A model generated the notes under the pieces. The model was given only the letters and a program-made list of their open reading frames with translations, had not been told where the DNA came from and did not search any database. Shown here piece after piece: positions 1-7,722 of a stretch of DNA of 14,497 nt. Position 1 is the stretch's first letter. Every line of letters begins with the position of its first letter. The stretch is from Paramecium sonneborni (taxonomy: Eukaryota; Ciliophora; Oligohymenophorea; Peniculida; Parameciidae): the NCBI GenBank assembly GCA_905182985.1, contig CAJJDN010000075.1:116553-131049 (forward strand), written 5' to 3'. The position numbers and the translations under genes were made by a program.

Positions 1-653
1 TATAGATCTATTTATTTAATAATTATATGTTTATATTCAATCAAATTATAGTATCTTAAAATATTTTTAAAAAACTATTAATATTATAAATACCAATAAA
101 ATCATATTTCTATTCAAAAGAAAATTAATTGCTTTAATTGTTTACTCCTTAGTGTTTCTTATGACTTATTATTCTCATAATTTTTCTTTTAAATAAATAA
201 TTTAGTATCATTCTAAGATTAATTCATCAAGGATTAATTTTTATCTAAAACCCTTAATAATCCTAATTATTGCTAAATAAAGATTTTCATATTGCTTTTT
301 AATACAATAATATATGATATTTATTTAAAATTAACACAATTAAATTTGCCAAAACTTTTTTTAGATCAATCATCCAGTAATTAAATTCCCAATAAAATAC
401 TACAAAATTTTAGCTAAAAATATGTTCAAAATTTTATCATCTCGATAAAATGAATTTTTAATATTTAGAGAGATCGAGTTGATCAAAATATAATTTAGCA
501 ACTAAATGAATCTATAAATTTATATATCCATATTATATCTGGTGAGAAAGAAGACTATATCTGAACCCTGATGCAAATGAATTTATATTTATTTTAATTA
601 TGTAAAGTTTAAAAAAAAAATCATTTTGATCTAAATTTCTCGCTAACATATTT
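1..653. other. AT-rich stretch, no supportable gene
   Basis: Very AT-rich sequence with homopolymer runs. Read with TGA as the only stop, plus-strand frames of 40-60 codons occur around 330-550, for example a Q/N/L-rich piece near 340-450. They shift frame, have no clear start, and are no longer than expected by chance at this base composition. No telomere-type repeat is present at the window edge. Confidence 0.5.
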
Positions 654-1283
654 TCACATAGAATTTAAAGTATTCCTAATTAACAGGCTCAAGAATTACA
701 ACTTAACTAACAGCTATCCAAATATAAAATTAGGAGGATTTTGTTTTTTGTTGAAGTGAGTTTTCAAGTATCTACAATATTTTAAATAATAAATTATCAA
801 GATAAATTTGATGAAAAAAAAAAAGCCATTATTTTTTAAATTCATAAAGCGAATAAAAGGAATAATTAAAAAAATCTTTGAAATTGGAAATAACAAATGT
901 ATTATGATATTAATTCTATAATTTTGCTGTAATGAATATTTTTTAAAATAAGAAATTTTAAAAATATTCAGTTTTCTAACTAACTATGAATTAGTAATAT
1001 TAAACAATATAAAAAATTAAGAAGAAATCTATTGGTCTATATTGAAATTATACGCTAGTACAATTTTATAAAGTAGGTATTTTAAATTCATTTTTTAATT
1101 TAGGAATAAATTTGTGCATTATTGAAAAAATTGATTAAAATCAACTGCTGAAAAAGCATGAGAAAATTTTATTATTTAAACTAATGTTTATTCATAAAAT
1201 ATGACACAAACAAAGAATACCGACTTTTTAAAATAAATAAGTTTTTAAACTTGTTTATCACTGATTCTTATGAGATTTTTCAT
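654..1283 (-). CDS. Weak 209-codon open frame, doubtful gene
   Basis: With TAA/TAG as Gln, an open frame runs from ATG at 1283 to TGA at 654-656 and would give 209 residues. The product is unusually rich in Phe, Ile, Leu and Asn, which is what translated AT-rich noncoding DNA looks like. No family is recognised and there is no clear heptad or catalytic motif. Hydrophobic runs near the middle could pass for membrane segments but probably reflect T-rich codons. The opposite strand is also unusually open: a plus frame from about 560 to 1133 has one TGA (about 760) and an EILKIFSFL stretch faintly like an F-box. The plus strand is A-rich here, as coding strands in this window are, so a decayed plus-strand gene is equally possible. 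I infer low coding likelihood for either. Confidence 0.2.
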
Positions 1284-1494
1284 TATTATAAATCTATAAA
1301 AATATATTTAAATAAATCTAACCTTGATTCTAGGGAGCATCATTTGATTAAGTCATAAAATTTTTTATGATGTAAAACATAATAAGTTAAGAAAATTAAC
1401 TTTAAGTTCTCTTTAAAGTTAAAAAGAGAATTGTTTTGTGATTAAAACAACCTTTATTAAAAATAATGAACATGAAAGTTGTTTATAACTATAT
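1284..1494. other. Short AT-rich gap
   Basis: On the minus strand a 40-codon open frame begins with ATG near 1380 (MFYIIKNF…) and ends in TGA near 1262. It has a plausible hydrophilic middle but no support. The left boundary of the duplicated block (1406) lies inside this gap. Confidence 0.3.
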
Positions 1495-1710
1495 TCACTC
1501 TGTTTAAGATTCTCTTCCCTCATTGGTAGGCTAAGAACTAAGTATAACAGGCTAATTTTATTTTTCAAATAATGGAAGCTTTGCAGCCGGACATTCAAAT
1601 TGATTAAAAGCAAAATCAAAAATATGCATTGAGGAAGGCAAACTTGGTGGTGGACTATCAATGATAATAAGCAAGGTGACTCTTTTTGGTTTTGCTGTAG
1701 CACATCCCAT
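1495..1710 (-). CDS. Small protein starting MGC (copy 1)
   Basis: The open frame from ATG at 1710 to TGA at 1495-1497 gives 71 residues with no intron. The N-terminus MGCATAKPKR has Gly2-Cys3 followed by basic residues, the arrangement of proteins acylated at Gly2 and Cys3 and held at membranes. The usual Ser/Thr at position 6 is Ala here, so this is only a suggestion. The rest is mixed and protein-like, with a PPP run and the pieces FNQFECPAAKLPLFEK and SSQPTNEGRE, but no family is recognised. The frame stays open upstream of the ATG with no other in-frame ATG, so an upstream exon is possible. It diverges from the coiled-coil gene at 1837 across 126 bp. Its extent is duplicated at 2777-2992. 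Confidence 0.45.
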
Positions 1711-1836
1711 TTATTGTATAATAATAAATGAATTAATATCTGACCATTTAGATCCAAAAAGAGCTATTTTTATTGTAATGTAATCATATTAGAATTTTTG
1801 ATAAAATATTATAAATTGTCTGTTAGATTTTACTTG
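1711..1836. promoter_or_regulatory. Divergent intergenic region (copy 1; copy 2 at 2993-3118)
   Basis: 126 bp separate the minus-strand MGC gene from the plus-strand coiled-coil gene, so both promoters must lie here if both are genes. It is AT-rich with no recognisable element. Inferred from gene orientation only. Confidence 0.3.
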
Positions 1837-2686
1837 ATGTCTCAATTAATAAAGCCTATATCTGCTCAATCACCTTCTAAATTAAGAAGTTCAGTGTCTC
1901 AGTACACATAATTAAAAAGTCCTTATAATAATGAAATTCAACAAGGTATATGGTCATTGTATAAAAGGCTCTACATAGCAAAAGTCTTAGTATAGTTTAA
2001 GAAATTCTCATTATACGAGTAAATTCGAAAAGAGTATTGATATGGATATGAAATAGAGCAATAGCTTTAATAATCCTGAATTTGAGATTAAAAATTGATG
2101 AATTTAGTTGAATTACAATAACATGAAATAAATAATTGGAAGCGTAGATATGAATAAGCAGAAGCACGAGTATTTTATTAAAAATTATGCTTAGGGTATG
2201 AGTTCTTATTCAGCTTAAACTTTGAAGGATTATGATAATCATTTAGATTAATTAACCAAAGAATTAAAAAGTTACATTTTTATAAATGATGATTTAAATT
2301 GCAAATTGAAAGATAAAGATAATTAGATATCCAAACTCAATTGATAATTAGATAATTATCAATAATAGTTGAATGATTACTAATCTTAATTAAAGTTATT
2401 GAGAAAGAAAAAGTTAATTAGATAAAGATGCTTCTCTACAACTTTATTAGAAAGATTAGAGATATAATCAGAATTTATCAGATATTTAATAGACACATTT
2501 TGAATAAATGTAAATGATGGATGATTGAGTTTAAAAATTGTAAGATGAATTAATCAGAAGAAATTAAGCTATTGAATTTTAAAAAGAAGAAATTTAATCA
2601 TTTGATAAAATTATTAATGAATTGAAAATAGGAGAAAAGACTTTAATGCAATCATTAGAAGCTTATAAAATTAAATATTAAGATTT
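1837..2686 (+). pseudogene. Coiled-coil gene, 5' part (copy 1, cut at N)
   Basis: Same sequence as the first 850 bp of the gene at 3119-4985. ATG at 1837 (MSQLIKPISAQSPSK…) is followed by a 22-nt intron at 1946-1967, a frameshift around 2090-2094, and coiled-coil sequence rich in Gln, Glu, Lys and Leu. It ends abruptly at the N, so this copy is not a separate gene if the repeat is an assembly overlap. Confidence 0.7.
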
Positions 2687-2687
2687 N
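2687..2687. other. Single N: probable scaffold join
   Basis: The only ambiguous base in the window. It sits exactly between the two identical 1281-bp blocks and marks where two contigs were probably joined without merging their overlap. Confidence 0.85.
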
Positions 2688-2776
2688 GTTCTCTTTAAAG
2701 TTAAAAAGAGAATTGTTTTGTGATTAAAACAACCTTTATTAAAAATAATGAACATGAAAGTTGTTTATAACTATAT

Positions 2777-2992
2777 TCACTCTGTTTAAGATTCTCTTCC
2801 CTCATTGGTAGGCTAAGAACTAAGTATAACAGGCTAATTTTATTTTTCAAATAATGGAAGCTTTGCAGCCGGACATTCAAATTGATTAAAAGCAAAATCA
2901 AAAATATGCATTGAGGAAGGCAAACTTGGTGGTGGACTATCAATGATAATAAGCAAGGTGACTCTTTTTGGTTTTGCTGTAGCACATCCCAT
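2777..2992 (-). CDS. Small protein starting MGC (copy 2)
   Basis: Exact repeat of the 71-codon gene at 1495-1710, with ATG at 2992 and TGA at 2777-2779. It probably represents the same single gene if the repeat is an assembly artefact. The Gly2-Cys3 and basic N-terminus and the uncertainty about an upstream exon apply equally. Confidence 0.45.
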
Positions 2993-3227
2993 TTATTGTA
3001 TAATAATAAATGAATTAATATCTGACCATTTAGATCCAAAAAGAGCTATTTTTATTGTAATGTAATCATATTAGAATTTTTGATAAAATATTATAAATTG
3101 TCTGTTAGATTTTACTTGATGTCTCAATTAATAAAGCCTATATCTGCTCAATCACCTTCTAAATTAAGAAGTTCAGTGTCTCAGTACACATAATTAAAAA
3201 GTCCTTATAATAATGAAATTCAACAAG

Positions 3228-3249
3228 GTATATGGTCATTGTATAAAAG
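3228..3249 (+). other. Intron, 22 nt (GTATAT…AAAAG)
   Basis: Removal joins …NNEIQQ to GSTQQKSQYSLRNSH and moves from a frame that hits TGA to one that stays open. Copy 1 equivalent: 1946-1967. Confidence 0.7.
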
Positions 3250-3451
3250 GCTCTACATAGCAAAAGTCTTAGTATAGTTTAAGAAATTCTCATTATACGA
3301 GTAAATTCGAAAAGAGTATTGATATGGATATGAAATAGAGCAATAGCTTTAATAATCCTGAATTTGAGATTAAAAATTGATGAATTTAGTTGAATTACAA
3401 TAACATGAAATAAATAATTGGAAGCGTAGATATGAATAAGCAGAAGCACGA

Positions 3452-3476
3452 GTATTTTATTAAAAATTATGCTTAG
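3452..3476 (+). other. Intron, 25 nt (GTATTT…CTTAG)
   Basis: Canonical GTA…TAG ends. Splicing joins RRYEQAEAR to GMSSYSAQTLKDYD, continuing the coiled coil; without it the frame ends at TGA. Copy 1 equivalent: 2170-2194. Confidence 0.8.
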
Positions 3477-3621
3477 GGTATGAGTTCTTATTCAGCTTAA
3501 ACTTTGAAGGATTATGATAATCATTTAGATTAATTAACCAAAGAATTAAAAAGTTACATTTTTATAAATGATGATTTAAATTGCAAATTGAAAGATAAAG
3601 ATAATTAGATATCCAAACTCA

Positions 3622-3645
3622 ATTGATAATTAGATAATTATCAAT
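3622..3645 (+). other. Perfect 10-bp hairpin over an in-frame TGA
   Basis: ATTGATAATT, a 4-nt loop AGAT, then AATTATCAAT form an exact inverted repeat. The in-frame TGA (3624-3626) lies inside the left arm. It is repeated at 2340-2363 in copy 1. It may be chance in AT-rich DNA. Confidence 0.6.
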
Positions 3646-4135
3646 AATAGTTGAATGATTACTAATCTTAATTAAAGTTATTGAGAAAGAAAAAGTTAAT
3701 TAGATAAAGATGCTTCTCTACAACTTTATTAGAAAGATTAGAGATATAATCAGAATTTATCAGATATTTAATAGACACATTTTGAATAAATGTAAATGAT
3801 GGATGATTGAGTTTAAAAATTGTAAGATGAATTAATCAGAAGAAATTAAGCTATTGAATTTTAAAAAGAAGAAATTTAATCATTTGATAAAATTATTAAT
3901 GAATTGAAAATAGGAGAAAAGACTTTAATGCAATCATTAGAAGCTTATAAAATTAAATATTAAGATTTAATTGATGAAACAAAAAAGGAAATCAATAAGC
4001 AAAATTAATAATTTGAAATTACAGTTCAACAATTAGAAAAAGAGTTTCTTGATGAAAAAGCGTTTCTAATTGATTAAATTAATTAAATGTAGTATGAAAT
4101 AACTATGTTAAACTAATAGATCTAAGAATCTTCAA

Positions 4136-4157
4136 GTAAGATTCATAATATTTTAAG
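4136..4157 (+). other. Probable intron, 22 nt (GTAAGA…TTTAAG)
   Basis: Splicing gives …QQIQESSNLNHHYEMKFTHELN, which avoids the two TGAs at 4174 and 4192. A 1-nt correction near 4200 is then needed to rejoin the coiled-coil frame (YLQEQHQITAQDLEQ). Confidence 0.5.
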
Positions 4158-4985
4158 ATCTAAATCATCATTATGAGATGAAATTCACTCATGAGTTGAA
4201 TAGAATTGTTATCTTTAGGAATAACATCAAATTACCGCATAGGATTTAGAATAAAGAATAAAAAAATTATATAGTAACTTAAAATCGAATATGAGTAACA
4301 AAAAAATAAGTAATGTTAAGAAATTACTAAATTAACTTCCTAATTGGAAATTATTTCATAGTAACTTCATGAAAATTAAGAATTGAATCAAGAATTGTAA
4401 ATTGCTTTAGACATACTAAACAAGCATAATGAAAATACATCTTAGCAATTAATTAGATTACAAAATGGATTCGAATCATTGTAAAATTAATAAGAAAATG
4501 ACATATTTGAATAAAATTAAGAAATTGAACATCTAAATGATTAAATTTCCCAATTAACTGAACTATTTGAATAAAATAATGTAAATTATCTAAAAATTTA
4601 TCATTAGCTTTTGATCTAAAGGCTATAAAACGAACTAGAAACTTAGAAGTAAAAATTAATTGAAATCCAGAAATAGTATTAAATTCAAGGATAAGTAAAA
4701 TAGGAGATAAGTAAATCCCAATTTGAATAAATGAAAAGACAAATCGAATCTTAAATAGAACTATTAGATTATGAAAAAAAAACGATATTATATTAATTTG
4801 AAATGAAAAAAGAGAATGCAAAGAATGGAAGCAACAAAATAATAAAAATTTTTGATGCTGATTTTTTTAATCATTACTTATTAGTGATTAGAAGATATTA
4901 TTTTTTATTTTATAAATCTTATAAATTAAATATTAACATTCTAAAATTATTGAAAATATACATCCATCAAGAAAATATATTTTGA

Positions 4986-5137
4986 AATTATCATATGCAG
5001 AAATCTTAAAGCAATCGTTGTGTATAATTATAATAATTTTATTCATTTATTGAAAAAAGTAACTATTTTAATATATACAATTTCCTTAAGTCTATTTTTA
5101 TTTTTCGTAGGCTTAATAAATAATATATAATAATAAT
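4986..5137. terminator. Convergent 3' ends, 152 bp
   Basis: The coiled-coil gene ends at 4985 and the SF-assemblin gene ends at 5138 on the other strand. The AT-rich spacer must hold both transcript ends. No specific signal is recognised. Confidence 0.3.
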
Positions 5138-5996
5138 TCATTAATTGAAGCTTTCATCTATTTTCACACAAGTTTATTCTAACAATCTTAGAATACTTTC
5201 ATGAGACTTTTCTTTCTGTAGTTTTTCAATTTAAATTTCTGATTGAATTTTTTAATGAACCTCTTCAATCATTGAAAATATTTTTTTTTCAGTTTCTTCT
5301 CTGACTGACCTCTCTATTGACATCATTTCTTAAAATTTATTTAATTCCAAATCCATTTATTCTATTAAGTGAGCCTGTGAATCAGACCTTGAATATAAAA
5401 TAAAATATATACCGAGTTTATTATTCATTTTCTATAGTATATCGCAGTTCTTTTAATTAATTACTTACATCTCCTATTTATCTATTTAATTTATCATAAT
5501 AAGTTGAGTTATTTTTTTCAAGCATTCCATGAACTGTATCGAATCTATCTTCTATTTATTTTAAGAGCTACATTTCTACTCTTCTCTTACTCTATTTTAT
5601 TATTAAATAATTTTTTACATTTCTTTCCTCATCTAATTATTTATTAATTAATTCATCAAATTGTTATAGTTATTCTTGATATCGTACATAATGCTCTTTT
5701 CCAAATTTTTCATTATTTATTTGATCACTGATTTTTTAAGTTTATTCTTTTAATGTCTATTGAAATCATGCATAATTTACCTTAAACCTATCTTCATCCT
5801 TAAGTTTATCATAATTCAATAGGCTATCAATCTTTTAGAGAGATGCATCAATAATTTCTTTTTTTTCAAATTTATCTCTATCTATTCCAGCTTTTAATTA
5901 AGTCCATTTATCTGCTAATGCTTGCATTTTTTAGAATGATGGTGATTCTGATCTTACTTATGAATTACTGATTATCTGAGATGTTGAAAATTTCAT
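5138..5996 (-). CDS. SF-assemblin (striated rootlet fibre protein)
   Basis: Three exons (5996-5781, 5756-5413, 5387-5138) give 269 residues with no defect. SF-assemblins are alpha-helical proteins that polymerise into the striated fibres attached to basal bodies; in Paramecium a large family builds the kinetodesmal fibres. The protein has a short Ser-rich head (residues 1-25, MKFSTSQIISNSQVRSESPS) and then a continuous helical rod, including ALADKWTQLKAGIDRDKFEK (about 26-45). The C-terminal part is the most typical: VREETEKKIFSMIEE, then IEKLQKEKSHESIL and LLEQTC just before the end. The length matches the family. ATG 5996 is the only in-frame ATG after an upstream TGA, and the head it gives resembles family members. 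TAA/TAG Gln codons are frequent and the single terminal TGA is at 5138-5140. Assignment rests on recognised sequence character, not a search. Confidence 0.85.
5388..5412 (-). other. SF-assemblin intron 2, 25 nt (GTATAT…TTCAAG)
   Basis: Length 3n+1. Removal joins ENEQQTR to SDSQAHLIEQM and restores the frame leading to the typical C-terminus. The acceptor is AAG rather than TAG. Confidence 0.8.
5757..5780 (-). other. SF-assemblin intron 1, 24 nt (GTAAAT…CAATAG)
   Basis: Contains an in-frame TGA. Removal joins DEDRFK to TLKEQTQKISDQ without changing frame. Confidence 0.85.
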
Positions 5997-6507
5997 TTCT
6001 TCTAAATTTTTAAATTAAAATTCTTCTTTTGTTTGTTAGAATTAATATTAAATAATATAAATTTTTATTATAGTTTTTCAATAATAATTCAAGTAATTCT
6101 TTCTAATTGCATGCGATATAATTGTTCAATTTGTTTAAAAATGAACTTTGAATTAAGCAAATATATATATTTCTTAACTTCTAAAAACATATTATTATAA
6201 CATTAATAAAATAATTTTTCATTTAATTTCTAGTTGCTATTTGAAAATCATATTAAACAAATAAAAATATATATATCTCTTGTAAACATTATTTTGGATT
6301 TAGAGTTACATAATTTGCCAAATCTTTAAAATTAATAAAAGTATTTTAGATATCAAAACTTTTCACAAAGATAGAAAGAAATTTAATTAGAGTTCTAATT
6401 TTTTCTCAAAACTTAATGAGATCTTTTTAAGTGAAAAAAGTTGATTACTGATGTCCAAAAATATATTTTTTTTATATAAAATTAATAATTTTTATTTTTG
6501 AATTTGA
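5997..6507. promoter_or_regulatory. 511-bp divergent intergenic region
   Basis: Lies between the starts of the SF-assemblin gene (minus) and the gene at 6508 (plus), so it should contain both promoters. It is extremely AT-rich, with several short (TA)n tracts around 6160-6175 and 6268-6276. No open frame of note and no RNA gene is seen. Confidence 0.4.
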
Positions 6508-7584
6508 ATGAATAAGACAAAAAATAATCATAGAAGAGCGTAGTCCAATAATGATTTTTAATAAATAATGAGTTCTAAAATTGCTGGAATGATTGAATCA
6601 AATTCTCATAAAAATCTACATAAAAAGCAAAGCTTTGGTAATATGCTGTTTCAAATCCCTGAATAAACTGATATTGGGTCTTCAACAGAATAATCTCATC
6701 ATTCTGAAAAGAAAAGCTGTCTTAATGATTATGTGCAATCAACAAAAAAGAATCATTCATAAGATCAAAAAGAAAACCTTATAAATCCAAATTCATGCAC
6801 AAACATCATCTCATCAATTTAATATATGATTAAAAGTAGTCATCCAATAAAAGAAATTGCTTAAAAAACTTTAAATAATGAAAGTTAAAGTAAAAAAAAG
6901 CATCTTAGTTTTACAAATGAATTGTAAAAGAAAAATAGCCAAATTTTCCATTAATCAAATAAAATAGACATGTCATAAAGTTTGACTCCAGATAGAAAAA
7001 AAACTGATAATAATAATAGTAAACAGAATAGTTACAAATAAAAATCAGATCAACAACAAATAGATGGACTAGAGAAATAAAAAATAGAATTATCAAATTT
7101 TTTATTGAACAATTTATTAAAAGGTGATTAAAAAAAGAAATCTAATGTAGAATAATTAGACTCATTTAGAAAAATGGAATTTCAGATGAATATGATTCAG
7201 AAAGACATTTCAAAAATAAAAAGAAGATAAGATGAATTAGATTAATTTAATAGGAATATATAGACTCAATTATTTGATTTTATTTCGGAAAGCAGAAAAT
7301 ATTAGGATGTAAGAATAAATTTAAATTTAGTATGGATATTTATCTCTCTAAAAACTCGAATATTTAGAACAAATAACCAGAAGAAATGAAGAATCAATAA
7401 AGTTGCTAAAATAAAAACTTTTTAATAATGAATTATAGTAGACATCAACTAAAAATTAAGAAAATAATATCAATTTTGGGTATTTGATTGAATTAATTTT
7501 AGTAATATTTCTTCTTATAAACAAGAACTTGATATACAAAAAAAAATATCAGATTTTAAGTATATCAATAAATAATATAATTGA
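6508..7584 (+). CDS. Unrecognised Ser/Gln/Lys-rich coiled-coil protein
   Basis: Three exons give 343 residues. ATG 6508 is chosen because the frame has TGA just upstream and the extension reads MNKTKNNHRRAQSNND, including RRAQS, a possible basophilic-kinase site; ATG 6568 is the next in-frame start. Residues 1-210 are low-complexity and polar, rich in Ser, Asn, Gln and Lys, with LTPDRKK near 159-165, and are probably disordered. Residues about 213-304 form a coiled coil (MEFQMNMIQKDISKIKRRQ, LEYLEQITRRNEESIKLLKQ). The end is IQKKISDFKYINKQYN. No family is recognised; a scaffold or cytoskeletal role is only a guess. Ignoring the second intron gives a false longer frame with an apparent membrane helix. 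The gene converges on the one ending at 7723 with 138 bp between stops. No defects. Confidence 0.75.
7309..7330 (+). other. Intron, 22 nt (GTAAGA…AATTTAG)
   Basis: Removal joins ESRKYQD to YGYLSLQKLEYLEQ. Without splicing the frame reaches a TGA about 23 codons after the exon end. Confidence 0.8.
7480..7502 (+). other. Intron, 23 nt (GTATTT…TTTTAG)
   Basis: Canonical ends, length 3n+2. Splicing gives NNINFGNISSYKQELDIQKK and a stop at 7582; the unspliced frame is open but gives an unlikely Ile/Leu/Phe-rich tail ending at 7663. Confidence 0.75.
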
Positions 7585-7722
7585 AACTTAATTCAATTTT
7601 GAATTTATAATTAAAATAAATTAAATCTTTAACTTAAATTTTTAGATGATATATCCTAATTGATTTAAATAAAAAATAGATATAATATAGAATCTTAATT
7701 AAAACCAGCAAGAATAATTAAT

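Larger units (their letters stand above)
1406..2686 (+). repeat. Direct repeat, copy 1 (1281 bp)
   Basis: By eye identical to 2688-3968 at a constant offset of 1282. It starts GTTCTCTTTAAAG and ends ATTAAGATTT. It contains the small minus-strand MGC gene and the 5' part of the coiled-coil gene. Copy 1 stops exactly at the N (2687) in mid-gene, while copy 2 continues into unique sequence. Together with the lack of visible differences, this fits an unmerged contig overlap better than a real tandem duplication. Confidence 0.95.
2688..3968 (+). repeat. Direct repeat, copy 2 (1281 bp)
   Basis: Second copy of the block at 1406-2686. The coiled-coil reading frame passes through its right end into unique sequence (GATTTAATTGATGAAAC…) without interruption, so this copy is in its native context on the right. 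Copy 1 has the native context on the left. Confidence 0.95.
3119..4985 (+). pseudogene. Long coiled-coil protein gene, disrupted
   Basis: Encodes about 600 residues, almost all coiled coil (Q, E, K, L, N heptads such as IQQLKIEYEQQ and HLNDQISQLTELFEQ). A Ser/Gln-rich head of about 80 residues starts MSQLIKPISAQSPSK. No enzyme motif is seen; a structural or cytoskeletal role is the family-level guess. Introns fit at 3228-3249, 3452-3476 and probably 4136-4157. Defects: a 1-nt loss in the A-run 3372-3376; TGA at 3624-3626 and 3808-3810 with coiled coil in the same frame on both sides; a shift within 3683-3695; a 1-nt loss near 4196-4202; a 1-nt loss in the A-run 4260-4266. If the 4136 intron is not spliced, TGAs at 4174 and 4192 also fall in frame. 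From 4267 to TGA 4983-4985 the frame is clean. The last 55 residues, after FEMKKENAK, lose coiled-coil character. Pseudogene decay is favoured; sequencing error could explain the indels but not the TGAs. Confidence 0.75.

Noticed and set aside
1419..1757. 112-codon minus-strand open frame (also 2701-3039)
   Set aside because: It needs a non-ATG start, is rich in Leu and Ile, and lies in another frame of the MGC gene, which has better composition and a proper ATG.
1406..1795. Plus-strand frame with protein-like pieces (SVQDSLPSLVGQ … GGGLSMII)
   Set aside because: It contains a TGA, has no good start, and is the antisense of the better minus-strand MGC gene.
4453..4821. 122-codon minus-strand open frame
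   Set aside because: It is antisense to the clean coiled-coil frame; its Phe/Ile/Leu richness mirrors Lys, Asn and Gln codons on the coding strand.
6911..7096. 61-codon minus-strand open frame
   Set aside because: Shadow of the polar coding region of the 6508 gene.
7480..7663. Apparent C-terminal membrane helix in the 6508 gene
   Set aside because: It comes from reading through a canonical 23-nt GTA…TAG intron; splicing gives a hydrophilic tail and an earlier stop.
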